Below, one piece after another: positions 47,872-57,318 of a DNA stretch of 64,000 bases; positions within the stretch are counted from its first letter, which is position 1; each line of letters starts with the position of its first letter. Origin of the DNA: Achromobacter deleyi. GTDB taxonomy: Bacteria; Pseudomonadota; Gammaproteobacteria; Burkholderiales; Burkholderiaceae_B. The stretch lies in contig NZ_CP065997.1 of the NCBI RefSeq assembly GCF_016127315.1, positions 2,418,001 to 2,482,000 on the forward strand, read 5' to 3'. The position numbers and the translations under genes are program-made. Under the pieces are notes generated by a model that searched no databases, had not been told where the DNA came from, and saw only the letters and a list, made by a program, of their open reading frames with translations.

Positions 47872-49563
47872 TCAGTGGCCCAGCGCGGCGCCGTCGCGCC
47901 GGGGGTCGGCGGCGCCATCCAGCCCTTGCGGCGTCACGCGGATCGCGGCGGCGCCGCTTTTCATTTCCACCTGTTCGATCTTGTGGCCCTGCGCGGCCAG
48001 CCGTGCGGCGGCGTCCGCCGGCACGCGGCCCTTTTCGACCTGGCTGCGGCCGGTGTTGCCCGCCACGTGCGGCAGCGCCAGCGCATCGGCCGGGCGCAGG
48101 CCCCAGGCCAGCGTGCCGACCACGGCCTGGGCGATGTAGTCGACGATGTAGCCACCGCCCGCCGAACCGGTGACCAGCGCCAGCTTGCCGTCGCGGTCGA
48201 ACACCATGGTGGGCGCCATCGACGTGACCGGCCGCTTGTTGGGCGCCATGGCGTTGGGCGCGCCCTTGCCATGCGCCGACGAGAAATTGGTCAGCGCGTT
48301 GTTCAGGAAGAAGCCGTGCGGCATCAGCCACGAGCCGAAGTTCAGGTTGATGGTGGTGGTCATCGACAGGGCATTGCCGTGCGCGTCGACGATGGCGACC
48401 TGGCTGGTCTCGGTGGTGCCGGGCGCCTCGGCGCCGGCCGGCGCCGGCACGCCCGCGAACACGCCGGGACGCGGATGCGTCACGGCCTTGGCGGACAGCA
48501 GCGCGGCGCGTTCGCGCGTGTAGTCGGGCGCGATCAGCTGGCGCACCGGCGCCTTGACCTGGTCCGGATCGCCGATATAGGCCAGCCGGTCGGCGCGGGC
48601 GATGCGGGCGGTGTCGATCAGCAGGTGGTCGGCCGCGGCCGAGCCGGGCGCCAGCGTATCGATGCGGCGCGCGGCCAGCATGCCCAGCTGCTGCAGCACG
48701 GACACGCCGCCGAAGCTGGGGGGCGGGAAGGTGCAGACCTTCCATGACAGGAAGGGGCCGCAGATCGGCGTGCGTTCGGCCGGACGATAGGCGGCCAGGT
48801 CCTGCGCCTGGATCAGGCTGGGGTACTTGCCCGCGCCCACGGCGGCGAGGACGTCGGCGCTGAGCGCGCCTTGGTTGATGGCGTCGGGATCGGCCGCGAC
48901 CTTGCGTAGGGCATCGGCCAACAGCGGATTGCGGACAGTGGCGCCGACCGGCAGCACCTGGCCCTGCGCGTCGTAGAAGACCTTGCGGATCGCCGGATTC
49001 TCGGCCAGCTGCGGCAGCCGCTGCAGGCTGTCGTGCAGATAGGGCGACATCGGGAAGCCGTCTTCGGCGCTGCGGATGCCGGCCTGGAACAGGCTGGCCC
49101 ACGGCAGCTTGCCGTAGCGCTGGTGCGCCAGCGCCATGACGCGCACCGTGCCGGGCACGCCCACCGGGCGGCCGTAGCGCGCCACGTCCTTGAGCGGCAG
49201 GGTGTCGCCGTTGACGTCGGTGCGCAGGCTGGCGGTGGCGCGTGCCGGGGCCGCGGCCAAGCCGTCCAGGGCTGACAGCGTGGCGCTGCCCTGGTCCCAC
49301 ACCAGCATCAACGAACCGCCGCCCAGGCCGGACGATTGCGGTTCGACCACGGTCAGCACCATCTGCACGGCGATGGCGGCGTCGACCACGCTGCCGCCGC
49401 GCTTGAGGGCGTCGAGCCCGGCGGCAGCGGCCAGCGGATTGGCGGCGGCGACGATGCCGGCTTGTGTCTGGGACTGCGTCTGAGCTTGGGCCTGGGCGGA
49501 GGCGGCCGCGCACAAGGCGATGGCGGCCAGGAACCGTACGGTGCTGCGGGCTAGCGTAGGCAT
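47872..49563 (-). CDS. Gamma-glutamyltransferase family protein (secreted)
   Basis: A 563-residue Ntn-hydrolase precursor with a signal peptide and a Gln/Ala-rich stretch (AQAQAQTQSQTQ) just after it. The likely autocleavage nucleophile is Thr386 in TETSQVAIVDAHGNALS, followed by TTTINLNFGS, and GSAGGGYIVDY matches the oxyanion region. E. coli GGT has TTH there, so TSQ is a variation, seen in cephalosporin-acylase-like branches. It would act in the periplasm on gamma-glutamyl compounds or acyl amides. It stands alone on its strand. Confidence 0.9.
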   Translation of the reverse strand: MPTLARSTVRFLAAIALCAAASAQAQAQTQSQTQAGIVAAANPLAAAAGLDALKRGGSVVDAAIAVQMVLTVVEPQSSGLGGGSLMLVWDQGSATLSALDGLAAAPARATASLRTDVNGDTLPLKDVARYGRPVGVPGTVRVMALAHQRYGKLPWASLFQAGIRSAEDGFPMSPYLHDSLQRLPQLAENPAIRKVFYDAQGQVLPVGATVRNPLLADALRKVAADPDAINQGALSADVLAAVGAGKYPSLIQAQDLAAYRPAERTPICGPFLSWKVCTFPPPSFGGVSVLQQLGMLAARRIDTLAPGSAAADHLLIDTARIARADRLAYIGDPDQVKAPVRQLIAPDYTRERAALLSAKAVTHPRPGVFAGVPAPAGAEAPGTTETSQVAIVDAHGNALSMTTTINLNFGSWLMPHGFFLNNALTNFSSAHGKGAPNAMAPNKRPVTSMAPTMVFDRDGKLALVTGSAGGGYIVDYIAQAVVGTLAWGLRPADALALPHVAGNTGRSQVEKGRVPADAAARLAAQGHKIEQVEMKSGAAAIRVTPQGLDGAADPRRDGAALGH

Positions 49564-49681
49564 GGGGCGCTCCGGGTGGGACGACGGGCCATTATTCGCC
49601 CGTCATGGCGTCCTGTCCATAGCGGCCCCGGCGCGGGCGGGCGTGCCGTTGCAGCACCGGGCCCGCCGCCGCGGCGAGCGC

Positions 49682-51247
49682 CTACCTCGGGTTGCGTCGC
49701 GCGATGGCGTCGATCCAGAAGCGGGTGGAGGGGTCCTGCGGCGCGACCTGCTGCTGCGGCGAGTCCAGTTCGCGGATGATGTTCTTGGCCAGGGCCTTGC
49801 CGAATTCCACGCCCCATTGGTCGAACGGGTTGATGCCCCAGATCACGCCTTGCGCGAACACCTTGTGCTCGTACAGCGCCAGCAATGCGCCCAGCGTGTA
49901 GGCCTCCAGGTGCGGCAGCACGATCAGCGATGACGGCCGCCCGCCCGGATGCACCTTGTGCTGCGCCAGCAGGCGCGCGCGCGCCGGATCGGCCTCGACC
50001 TGCGAGGTTTCGGCCAGCGCTTCCTCGAACGACTTGCCGCGCAGCAGCGCGGCGCGCTGGGCCAGGCAATTGGCGATCAGCAGTTCATGGTGGCGCGCGT
50101 AGGCGTGGTCGGGCTGTTCGCACAGGATGAAGTCGACGGGCGCGCCCGCGGTGTCCTGGTGCAGCCATTGGAAGAAGGTGTGCTGGCAGTCGGTGCCCGG
50201 CATGCCCCAGACGGCGGGGCCGGTCGGCACGCCGGTGGGGCTGCCGTCCGCCGTGGCCACCTTGCCCAGCGATTCCATCTCGAGCTGCTGCGCCCAGGGC
50301 ACCACGTGGAAAAGGCGCGAATCGTACGGCGCGATGACCAGCGAGTCGAAGCCCAGCACGCTGCGGTTGACGACGCCGGCCAGGGCCAGTTGCAGCGGCG
50401 CGTTCTCGGCCAGCGGCGCGTGGCGGAAATGCTCGTCCATGGCGGCCGCGCCCGCCAGCAGTTGATCGAAGGTGTCGTTGCCCAGCGCCAGCGCCACCGG
50501 CAGGCCGATGGCCGACCAGAGCGAATAACGGCCGCCGACCCAATCCCAGAGCTGGAAGATGTGGTCCGGCGAGATGCCCAGGTTGAGCGCGGCCTCGACG
50601 TTGGCCGTCACGGCCACCACCTGCTTGATCGGATCCGCCACGCCGGCGTCGCGCAGCCAGTTCATGGCGACTTCGGCATTGGCCAGCGGTTCGGTGGTGG
50701 TGAACGACTTGGACGCCACGATCACCAGCGTTTCGTGCGGGTCGAGGCGCACCATGGCGTCGGCCACGGAATGCGAATCGACGTTCGAGGCGAAGTGCAC
50801 TTCGCGATGGATGCCGCCGTAGCGCAGCGCCCGGTTGACCAGGCGCGGCCCCCAGTCGCTGCCACCGATGCCCAGGTGCAGCACGCAGCGGTAGCGCTTG
50901 GCGGCGTCGGCCGCGCGCACGAACTGGCGCACGCGCTCGCGCTCGGCCAGCACCGCGGCGGCCACCATGGCCGGCGGCTGGGGCGCGCGCAGCGCGGTAT
51001 GCCAGGCCGGGCGCTGCTCTGTCCAGTTGGCGTTGCCGCCGTCGAACAGTTGCGCGCGGGCGGCCTCGAAGCCTTGCTGCTCCAGCAGCGCGGCGGCGGC
51101 TTCCTGCAATGCCGGCGAATGCGCCTGCGCGGTCAGGTCCAGGCGCAGCCCGGGGGCGTTGATCAGTCGCAATTGCTCGCCGCGCCGGTCGGCGTTGCGT
51201 GCCTCGGTGGCGAAGCGTTTCCAGGCGGGGCTGTTGAGCAGGGACAT
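49682..51247 (-). CDS. pgi: Glucose-6-phosphate isomerase
   Basis: A 521-residue phosphoglucose isomerase interconverting glucose-6-phosphate and fructose-6-phosphate. Motifs are GIGGSDWGPR, VASKSFTTTEPLAN, WDWVGGRYSLWSAIGLP and the C-terminal DQWGVEFGKALA. The start at 51247 (MSLLNSPAWKRF) fits the family. It follows the phosphomutase gene after four bases. Beside the glycan cluster it can supply fructose-6-phosphate for UDP-HexNAc. Confidence 0.95.
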   Translation of the reverse strand: MSLLNSPAWKRFATEARNADRRGEQLRLINAPGLRLDLTAQAHSPALQEAAAALLEQQGFEAARAQLFDGGNANWTEQRPAWHTALRAPQPPAMVAAAVLAERERVRQFVRAADAAKRYRCVLHLGIGGSDWGPRLVNRALRYGGIHREVHFASNVDSHSVADAMVRLDPHETLVIVASKSFTTTEPLANAEVAMNWLRDAGVADPIKQVVAVTANVEAALNLGISPDHIFQLWDWVGGRYSLWSAIGLPVALALGNDTFDQLLAGAAAMDEHFRHAPLAENAPLQLALAGVVNRSVLGFDSLVIAPYDSRLFHVVPWAQQLEMESLGKVATADGSPTGVPTGPAVWGMPGTDCQHTFFQWLHQDTAGAPVDFILCEQPDHAYARHHELLIANCLAQRAALLRGKSFEEALAETSQVEADPARARLLAQHKVHPGGRPSSLIVLPHLEAYTLGALLALYEHKVFAQGVIWGINPFDQWGVEFGKALAKNIIRELDSPQQQVAPQDPSTRFWIDAIARRNPR

Positions 51248-51251
51248 GTTC

Positions 51252-52643
51252 TTAAAAGGGCAGGGAGGCGTCGGGCGCCAGTTTAGCCAGTTCGCGCCGG
51301 AAGTCACCCTGGATGCGCGCCAGCGCCTCGGCGGTTTGCGCCTCGAAGCGCAGCACCACGACCGGCGTGGTGTTGGAGGGGCGCGCCAGGCCGAAGCCGT
51401 CGGGATACTCGGCGCGCACGCCGTCGATGGTGACCACGCGCACAGCGCCGGGGAACTGGCCCTGCTCCTGCAGCGCCTGCACCAGCGTGAACGGCTGGCC
51501 TTCTTCCATTTCCAGCTTCAATTCCGGGGTCGAGACGTCCTGCGGCAGGGCCTCCAGCGGCGCGCCGGCATCGGCGTGGCGCGACACGATTTCCAGCAGG
51601 CGGGCGCCGGTGTAGAGCCCGTCGTCGAAGCCATACCAGCGTTCCTTGAAGAAGATATGGCCGCTCATCTCGCCGGCCAGCGGCGCGCCGGTCTCGGCCA
51701 GCTTGGCCTTGACCAGCGAGTGGCCGGTCTTCCACATCAGGGGCTCGCCGCCCGCCGCCTGCACCGACAGCCCGACATGGCGGCTGCACTTGACGTCGTA
51801 GATGATGGTGGCGCCGGGATTGCGTTCCAGCACGTCGCGGGCGAACAGCACCAGCTGGCGGTCGGGCCAGATGATCTGGCCGGACTTGGTCACCACGCCG
51901 AGGCGGTCGCCGTCGCCGTCGAAGGCCAGGCCGAGTTCGCAGTCGGTGGTGGCCAGGCAGTGGATCAGGTCCTGCAGGTTCTTCGGTTCGGCCGGGTCGG
52001 GATGGTGGTTGGGGAAGGTGCCGTCCACTTCGCAGAACAGCTCGGTGACCTCGCAGCCCAGGGCGCGGAACAGCTTCGGGGCGATGGCGCCGGCGACGCC
52101 GTTGCCGCAGTCGATCGCGATTTTCATGGGGCGGGCGAGCTTCACGCCCGAGGCGACGCGCGCGATGTACGCGGCCACCAGATCCAGCTCGCGGCGCACG
52201 CCGGTGCGGGCGGCGGGCGCGTCGGCGGCGCCGTTCATACGGCGCGCCAGGGCCTGGACGTCCTCGCCATACAGGGCGCGGCCGCCCATCATCATCTTGA
52301 AGCCGTTGTACTTGGGCGGGTTGTGGCTGCCGGTGATGGCCACGCCCGAGCCGGTTTGCATGATGTGGGTGGCGAAGTACACCAGCGGCGTGGGCACCTG
52401 TCCGATATCCAGGGTATCGACGCCGCCCTCCAGCATGCCTTCCTGCAGCGCCTGCGACAGCATCTCGCTGCTCAGGCGGCCGTCGCGGCCCACCACCAGC
52501 GTCTGCACGCCCTGGTCGTGCGCGACCGCGGCCAGCGCGGCGCCCAGCGATCGGGCAAAGCGCGCGTCGATCAGATCCGGCACGGTGCCGCGGATGTCAT
52601 ACGCCTTGAAGACGGAGGAGGGGAATTGCGCGTTGTCGGCCAC
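51252..52643 (-). CDS. Phosphomannomutase/phosphoglucomutase (AlgC type)
   Basis: A 463-residue alpha-D-phosphohexomutase. The phosphoserine is Ser106 in ITGSHNPPKYNG, the metal loop is DGDGDRLGV, and the sugar loop is GEMSGHIFF; the N-terminal FKAYDIRG is typical of AlgC. It moves phosphate between C6 and C1 of glucose or mannose, feeding nucleotide-sugar synthesis. It is co-directional with pgi (four-base gap). Confidence 0.94.
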   Translation of the reverse strand: MADNAQFPSSVFKAYDIRGTVPDLIDARFARSLGAALAAVAHDQGVQTLVVGRDGRLSSEMLSQALQEGMLEGGVDTLDIGQVPTPLVYFATHIMQTGSGVAITGSHNPPKYNGFKMMMGGRALYGEDVQALARRMNGAADAPAARTGVRRELDLVAAYIARVASGVKLARPMKIAIDCGNGVAGAIAPKLFRALGCEVTELFCEVDGTFPNHHPDPAEPKNLQDLIHCLATTDCELGLAFDGDGDRLGVVTKSGQIIWPDRQLVLFARDVLERNPGATIIYDVKCSRHVGLSVQAAGGEPLMWKTGHSLVKAKLAETGAPLAGEMSGHIFFKERWYGFDDGLYTGARLLEIVSRHADAGAPLEALPQDVSTPELKLEMEEGQPFTLVQALQEQGQFPGAVRVVTIDGVRAEYPDGFGLARPSNTTPVVVLRFEAQTAEALARIQGDFRRELAKLAPDASLPF

Positions 52644-52952
52644 GTCGGATCCTTATTGTTTGCTACGGCTTGCCGCGGCAGGACCGTCCGGGAGGGCGGC
52701 GGCCTGCTGGTAAACCCGGATGCCGGCGCATGCCGGCCCAGGGGGGGCGGAGTTGAATTATCCTCCATTGGCCGGCCGCGTGCCGCCCTGATCTGGTGCG
52801 CGATGGGGGCCCTTTTCGCCTTGTTCCGGTGCGCCGGCGCAACGGAACCGGACCCTTCCTATCTTGGCGACCGATGGCATGGAACTTGCTGGTCATCCGA
52901 AGGTGATACGCTTGTCATGCAAGCAGAAAGACCAGAAAGACCGGAGGGGCCC
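52644..52952. other. Divergent intergenic region, phosphomutase / BC-like gene
   Basis: About 309 bases with promoters presumably in both directions. GATAAT on the - strand near 52755-52760 could be the -10 for the phosphomutase-pgi pair. In the right half an open frame continues upstream of the chosen start at 52953 but lacks a ribosome site. I see no RNA structure. Confidence 0.4.
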
Positions 52953-53582
52953 ATGGGAGCCAAAGTATCCACAGTCACGTCATCGGGCGGCGCCAGGCGC
53001 AGGCGCGGGCCGCCCACGGACTTCGTCGGGCCGGCGGCCGGGCGGGAACGCCGGCTCGACGTTCATGTATTCGTATCGCCCGAGGGCGAACTGGCCACGG
53101 GCCGCGCCTGGGAGCGCTGTGTCTGGCGCGACGCCCGCGTGCTGATCGCCGAATGCCCGGCGCCGCATCTGCCGGCCTCGGTCGAAAGCGCCTTGCGCGG
53201 GATCGCCGCCAGCGTGGCGCGGGATCGCGCCTGGCAGGGCATGGGCACGGTGGCCTTTTCGCTGGATGACCGCAGCGGCGTGTTCCGCGTGATCCGCGCC
53301 GAGGCCCAGCCGCGTTCGGGCGCCGCCGTGGCCGATTTCGAGCCGGTCGCGGCGCATGCGCTGGAAGTGCGCATCGACGGTTGCGCCGATCGCCACATGC
53401 CGTGCACGCACCTGCTGGTGTGCGGCGCCACCCGCGGCGAAGCGCTGCGGCGCGCCTATCGCGCCCTGTCCGAAATGCCCGGCCCCGCCGGCGTGGACCG
53501 GGCGTTCCTGATGAACCGCATCGCCTCGCGCGCCTATTGCACGGGCCTGACGGGCACGCGCCTGGACCAGGCGGTCGGCTAA
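52953..53582 (+). CDS. Degenerate biotin-carboxylase-like protein
   Basis: A 209-residue protein that aligns by eye with only the C-terminal half of biotin carboxylase. RRLDVHVFVSPEGELATGRA fits the REIEVQVLxDxxG strand; LIAECPAPHLP fits VIEEAPSP; WQGMGTVAFSLDD fits VGAGTVEFLLD; AAHALEVRID fits GHAIEARIYAEDP; and the tail LLVCGATRGEALRRAYRAL..VDRAFL fits KLIVWGxDRxEAIxRMxRAL. The catalytic strand (EMNTRLQVEH) is replaced by RAEAQPRSGAA, and the ATP-grasp N-lobe is absent, so it cannot be a carboxylase. The ATG at 52953 has GGAGGGG six bases upstream. It may be a regulatory pseudoenzyme or a remnant. Confidence 0.6.
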   Translation: MGAKVSTVTSSGGARRRRGPPTDFVGPAAGRERRLDVHVFVSPEGELATGRAWERCVWRDARVLIAECPAPHLPASVESALRGIAASVARDRAWQGMGTVAFSLDDRSGVFRVIRAEAQPRSGAAVADFEPVAAHALEVRIDGCADRHMPCTHLLVCGATRGEALRRAYRALSEMPGPAGVDRAFLMNRIASRAYCTGLTGTRLDQAVG

Positions 53583-53674
53583 GGCCGCCGCGCCCGCTCT
53601 GCCTCTACAATAGTCCGCACCAACCTTGAACAGCGCCCGGGCGCGGCCCGGCGCGATTTTTCCGTGCGGCGCCT

Positions 53675-55090
53675 ATGACCTTGCTGAGCGAATTGCAGAC
53701 CCTCCTGGGCGAGTCCCATGTGCTGACCGGCGCCGATGCCGAACCTTTCGCGCTGGACTGGCGCCGCCGCTATCGCGGCCAGGCGCTGGCCGTGGTGCGG
53801 CCCGGCTCCACGCAGGAAGTGGCCGATGCCATCAAGCTGTGCGCGCGTCATGGCGTGCCGGTGGTGCCGCAGGGCGGCAATACCGGCCTGTGCGGCGGCG
53901 CCACGCCCGACGGCTCGGGCAGCGCCGTGGTGCTGTCCACCGCGCGCCTGAACCGGGTGCGCGCGCTCGATACCGACAACGACACCATTACCGTGGAAGC
54001 CGGCTGCATCCTGCAGGCCGTGCAGCAGGCCGCCGCCGACGCCGGCCGGCTGTTTCCGCTGAGCCTGGCGGCCGAGGGCAGCTGCACCATCGGCGGCAAC
54101 CTCGCCACCAACGCCGGCGGCACCCAGGTGCTGCGCTACGGCAACACGCGCGACCTGGCGCTGGGGCTGGAAGTGGTCACCGCCGAGGGCGAGATCTGGA
54201 ATGGCCTGCGCGGCCTGCGCAAGGACAACACCGGCTACGACCTGCGCGATCTCTACATCGGCAGCGAAGGCACGCTGGGCATCATCACCGCGGCCACGCT
54301 CAAGCTGTTCCCGCGGCCGGTGGCGTCCTGCACCGCGCTGCTGACGCTGGACAGCATCGACAACGCGGTCGAGCTGCTGTCGCGCGCCCGCGCCGGCTTC
54401 GGCGCCGCGCTGACCGGCTTCGAACTGATGAGCGGCGACTGCCTGCAGGCGGTGGTGCGCCTGTTCCCGCAGCAGCGCCTGCCGTTCGACGGCGCGTCCG
54501 CCGCCTCGCCGTGGTTCGCGTTGCTGGAGCTGTCCGACAGCGAAAGCGAGGCGCATGCGCGCGAACGCTTCGAGACGGTGCTGGGCGAGGCCATCGAGGC
54601 CGGCCTGGTGAACGACGCGGCCATCGCCGCCAACGTCGCCCAGAGCAAGGCGCTGTGGCACCTGCGCGAAAGCATTCCGCTGGCCGAGGCCGAGCTGGGC
54701 AAGTCGGTCAAGCACGACGTCTCGATTCCGATCTCGGCCATCGCCGGTTTCGTGCACCAGACCAACGGCCTGCTGCAGGCGCGCTTTCCCGGCGTGCGCC
54801 ATGTGATCTTCGGCCACCTGGGCGATGGCAACCTGCACTACAACGTCGCCAACGCGCCGGGCCAGACCGAGGCCGAACTGCTGGCGCTGCAAAGCGATAT
54901 CTACGGCGTGGTGCACGACAGCGTGCATGCGCATGCCGGCTCCATCAGCGCCGAGCACGGCGTCGGCCAGCTCAAGCGCGACGAGCTGCCGCGCTACAAG
55001 AGTCCGGTCGAGCTGGCCCTGATGCGCCGCATCAAGCGCGCGCTCGACCCGCAAGGCCTGATGAATCCCGGCAAGGTGCTGCAAGCCTGA
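53675..55090 (+). CDS. FAD-binding oxidoreductase (GlcD / D-2-hydroxyacid dehydrogenase type)
   Basis: A 471-residue FAD-linked oxidase of the PCMH/vanillyl-alcohol oxidase family. The N-terminal FAD domain has VRPGSTQEVADAIKLC, VPQGGNTGLCGGATP and NLATNAGG; the C-terminal domain has GHLGDGNLHYN and SAEHGVG, ending LDPQGLMNPGKVL. It oxidises a D-2-hydroxy acid (lactate, glycolate or 2-hydroxyglutarate) with an electron acceptor. The exact substrate is not readable. The ATG is at 53675; the response-regulator gene begins 26 bases after the stop. Confidence 0.93.
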   Translation: MTLLSELQTLLGESHVLTGADAEPFALDWRRRYRGQALAVVRPGSTQEVADAIKLCARHGVPVVPQGGNTGLCGGATPDGSGSAVVLSTARLNRVRALDTDNDTITVEAGCILQAVQQAAADAGRLFPLSLAAEGSCTIGGNLATNAGGTQVLRYGNTRDLALGLEVVTAEGEIWNGLRGLRKDNTGYDLRDLYIGSEGTLGIITAATLKLFPRPVASCTALLTLDSIDNAVELLSRARAGFGAALTGFELMSGDCLQAVVRLFPQQRLPFDGASAASPWFALLELSDSESEAHARERFETVLGEAIEAGLVNDAAIAANVAQSKALWHLRESIPLAEAELGKSVKHDVSIPISAIAGFVHQTNGLLQARFPGVRHVIFGHLGDGNLHYNVANAPGQTEAELLALQSDIYGVVHDSVHAHAGSISAEHGVGQLKRDELPRYKSPVELALMRRIKRALDPQGLMNPGKVLQA

Positions 55091-55115
55091 GCGGGGCGCA
55101 CACAACCTTCTTTCC

Positions 55116-55844
55116 ATGGGGAACGAGAACATGGCGGCCAGTCCCGCAGCGGGTGCGAATCACCGGATCCTGATCGTCGAGGACGATCACATCATCGCCG
55201 GCAATCTGTACACCTTCCTGGAAGCGCGCGGTTTCCTGCCGGACGTGGCCTACAGCGGCCCCGCCGCGCTCAAGCGCCTGGAAGAGCAGCGGTTCGACGC
55301 GATGATCCTGGACATCGGCCTGCCCGGCATGGACGGCCACGCGGTCCTGCACACCGTGCGCGCGGACCGGCGCCTGCCGCTGCCGGTGCTGGTGCTGACG
55401 GCGCGCGACAGCCTGGACGACAAGCTGGCCGGTTTCTCCCATGGCGCCGACGACTACCTGACCAAGCCCTTCGCGCTGCTCGAGGTCGAGGCGCGCCTGC
55501 TGGCGCTGATCCAGCGCGCCAAGGGCTCGACCGTGGACACGGTGCGGGTGTTCGGCGACCTGTCCTATGACACCCGCAGCCGCGTTGTGTCGATCGGCGG
55601 CAAGCCGGTGCACCTGACGCGCAAGGCCATCATCATCCTGGAAGCGCTGCTGCGCGATCCGGGCCGGGTGGTGTCGCGCGAGGAACTGGAATCGCAATTG
55701 TGGGGCAGCGAGCCGCCGTCGTCCGACGCCCTGCGCAGCCAGGTCCACCTGCTGCGCCGCGCCCTGGCCGACGCCGGCTTCGACGGCATCGAGACCATGC
55801 ACGGCACCGGCTGGCGCCTGGTGACGGCGGAGCGCGGCGCATGA
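55116..55844 (+). CDS. OmpR/PhoB-family response regulator
   Basis: A 242-residue regulator. The receiver domain (about 17-130) has acidic Glu22/Asp23/Asp24, phosphoacceptor Asp66 (MILDIGLPGMDG), LTARDS and TKPF. The C-terminal winged helix has RKAIIILEALLRDPGRVVSREELESQLWG, RSQVHLLRRAL and GTGWRLV. The start is ATG 55116 or, less likely, the ATG at 55131. It overlaps the kinase gene by four bases (ATGA). Confidence 0.94.
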   Translation: MGNENMAASPAAGANHRILIVEDDHIIAGNLYTFLEARGFLPDVAYSGPAALKRLEEQRFDAMILDIGLPGMDGHAVLHTVRADRRLPLPVLVLTARDSLDDKLAGFSHGADDYLTKPFALLEVEARLLALIQRAKGSTVDTVRVFGDLSYDTRSRVVSIGGKPVHLTRKAIIILEALLRDPGRVVSREELESQLWGSEPPSSDALRSQVHLLRRALADAGFDGIETMHGTGWRLVTAERGA

Positions 55845-57169
55845 GCCGGATCGCGGGCAGCGGGACCCTGACGCAACGGGTGGTGTGGGCGCTGACCGGC
55901 ACCGTGGCGTTGTTCGTGACCGCGCTGGCCCTGCTCGCCTACCTGACGTTCGACCAGATGGAAGACGATCTGGTGAACGACATCCTCAACACCGAAATGG
56001 ACCGCCTGGTGCAGCATGCCCGCACCAGCGACCAGTTCCTGCCACGCCGCGGCGCCCGCGAACTGGGCGGCTCGATGCGCGCCTGGCTCAGCGTCGACGG
56101 CGAGGCGCCCGTCGGCATGCCGGAGGAAATCCGCGGGCTCGACAACGGCCTGCACCTGATCGAGCCCGGCGCCTACACCTGGCACGTGATGGTGGCCGAC
56201 ACCGGCAACGGCAAGGTCTACCTGCTGTATGACGCCACCGACAACGAAGAGCGGGTGCACGATTTCGGCCTGATCGTGCTGGGGGTCGGCGCGATCTGCG
56301 TGGTCGGGGCCTACGCCCTGTCGCGGCGGGTGGCGGCGGTGGCGGTGGGTCCCTTGCTGGACCTGACCGACCGCCTGTCGACCTGGGCGCCCGGCGCGCC
56401 CGACCTGGCCGTGACCCGCGACGACGAGGCGGGCCGGCTGATCGAGGCCTTCAACCGGGTGCAGAACCAGGTCGACCGCTCGATCGCGCGCGAACGCGAG
56501 TTCGCCGGCAACCTCAGCCACGAGGTGCGCACGCCGCTGGCCGCGATCCGCTCCGACAGCGAACTGATGCTGCTGACCCAGGACCTGACGTCCGACCAGC
56601 GCCAGCGGCTGACGCGGGTGATCGACAACGTCGACGACGTCATCGTCTGCCTGGAAAGCGCCCGCGCCATGGCCCGCGACCAGATGCGCCCGCCCGAGCC
56701 GGTCGACCTGTCCGAATGCATGCTGGACGCCTGGCGCGGCTACGAGACCCAGGCCGGCATGGCCGAACTGCGTTTCGACAACGTCATCCCGGCGGACCAC
56801 ATCCGCATCCTCGACCGCTACGCGTTGCTGACCGTCCTGCGCAACCTGGTGCGCAACGCGGTCGAACATGCGGCGCCGGCCACGCTCACGGCCAGCCTGG
56901 GCGCCGACGGCGCACTGCAGTTGAGCGACGACGGCAAGGGCATCGCGACGGACGACCTGCCATTCCTGTTCCGCCGTTACTACAGCGGCCGCCTGCGGGA
57001 TTCGGGCACGGCCGGGCGCGATGAAACCGCGCGCGGCCTGGGGTTGGCCATCGCCAAGCGGGTCTGCGACATGCAGGGCTGGACGCTGACGGTGGATTCG
57101 TCGCGCGAGGGGCCGCAGCGCGGCACCCGTTTCACCTTGCGCCTGGACGCGGCGGGGGGCGCGGCGTAG
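55841..57169 (+). CDS. Sensor histidine kinase
   Basis: A 442-residue membrane kinase. TM1 is about 15-35, a periplasmic sensor region of about 105 residues follows, TM2 is about 143-162, then HAMP, and the dimerisation H-box is His227 in NLSHEVRTPLAA. The ATPase domain has NLVRNAVEHA (N box), SDDGKGI (G1) and ARGLGLAIAKRV (G2). The signal is unknown; the pair sits next to a PAP2 phosphatase gene, as do several lipid A or antimicrobial-peptide systems, but that link is inference. Confidence 0.94.
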   Translation: MSRIAGSGTLTQRVVWALTGTVALFVTALALLAYLTFDQMEDDLVNDILNTEMDRLVQHARTSDQFLPRRGARELGGSMRAWLSVDGEAPVGMPEEIRGLDNGLHLIEPGAYTWHVMVADTGNGKVYLLYDATDNEERVHDFGLIVLGVGAICVVGAYALSRRVAAVAVGPLLDLTDRLSTWAPGAPDLAVTRDDEAGRLIEAFNRVQNQVDRSIAREREFAGNLSHEVRTPLAAIRSDSELMLLTQDLTSDQRQRLTRVIDNVDDVIVCLESARAMARDQMRPPEPVDLSECMLDAWRGYETQAGMAELRFDNVIPADHIRILDRYALLTVLRNLVRNAVEHAAPATLTASLGADGALQLSDDGKGIATDDLPFLFRRYYSGRLRDSGTAGRDETARGLGLAIAKRVCDMQGWTLTVDSSREGPQRGTRFTLRLDAAGGAA

Positions 57170-57191
57170 GGCAACCACGGGGGCGACGGCA

Positions 57192-57220
57192 GGGGCTACT
57201 TCAGGGGGCTACTTCAGGGG
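57192..57220. repeat. Two-copy 13-bp tandem repeat
   Basis: Two copies of a CTACTTCAGGGGG-like unit lie head to tail between the kinase and phosphatase genes. The copies are nearly identical, suggesting recent slippage. Confidence 0.8.
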
Positions 57221-57318
57221 CGCCAGCCCGTTCCCGGCGAGGCCGAATTTGACGAATTTTCGACTATCGGCCGCCTAAGCTGTTTGCTTCGGCCGAGCGC
57301 CATCGTCCCCCGCGCTAC

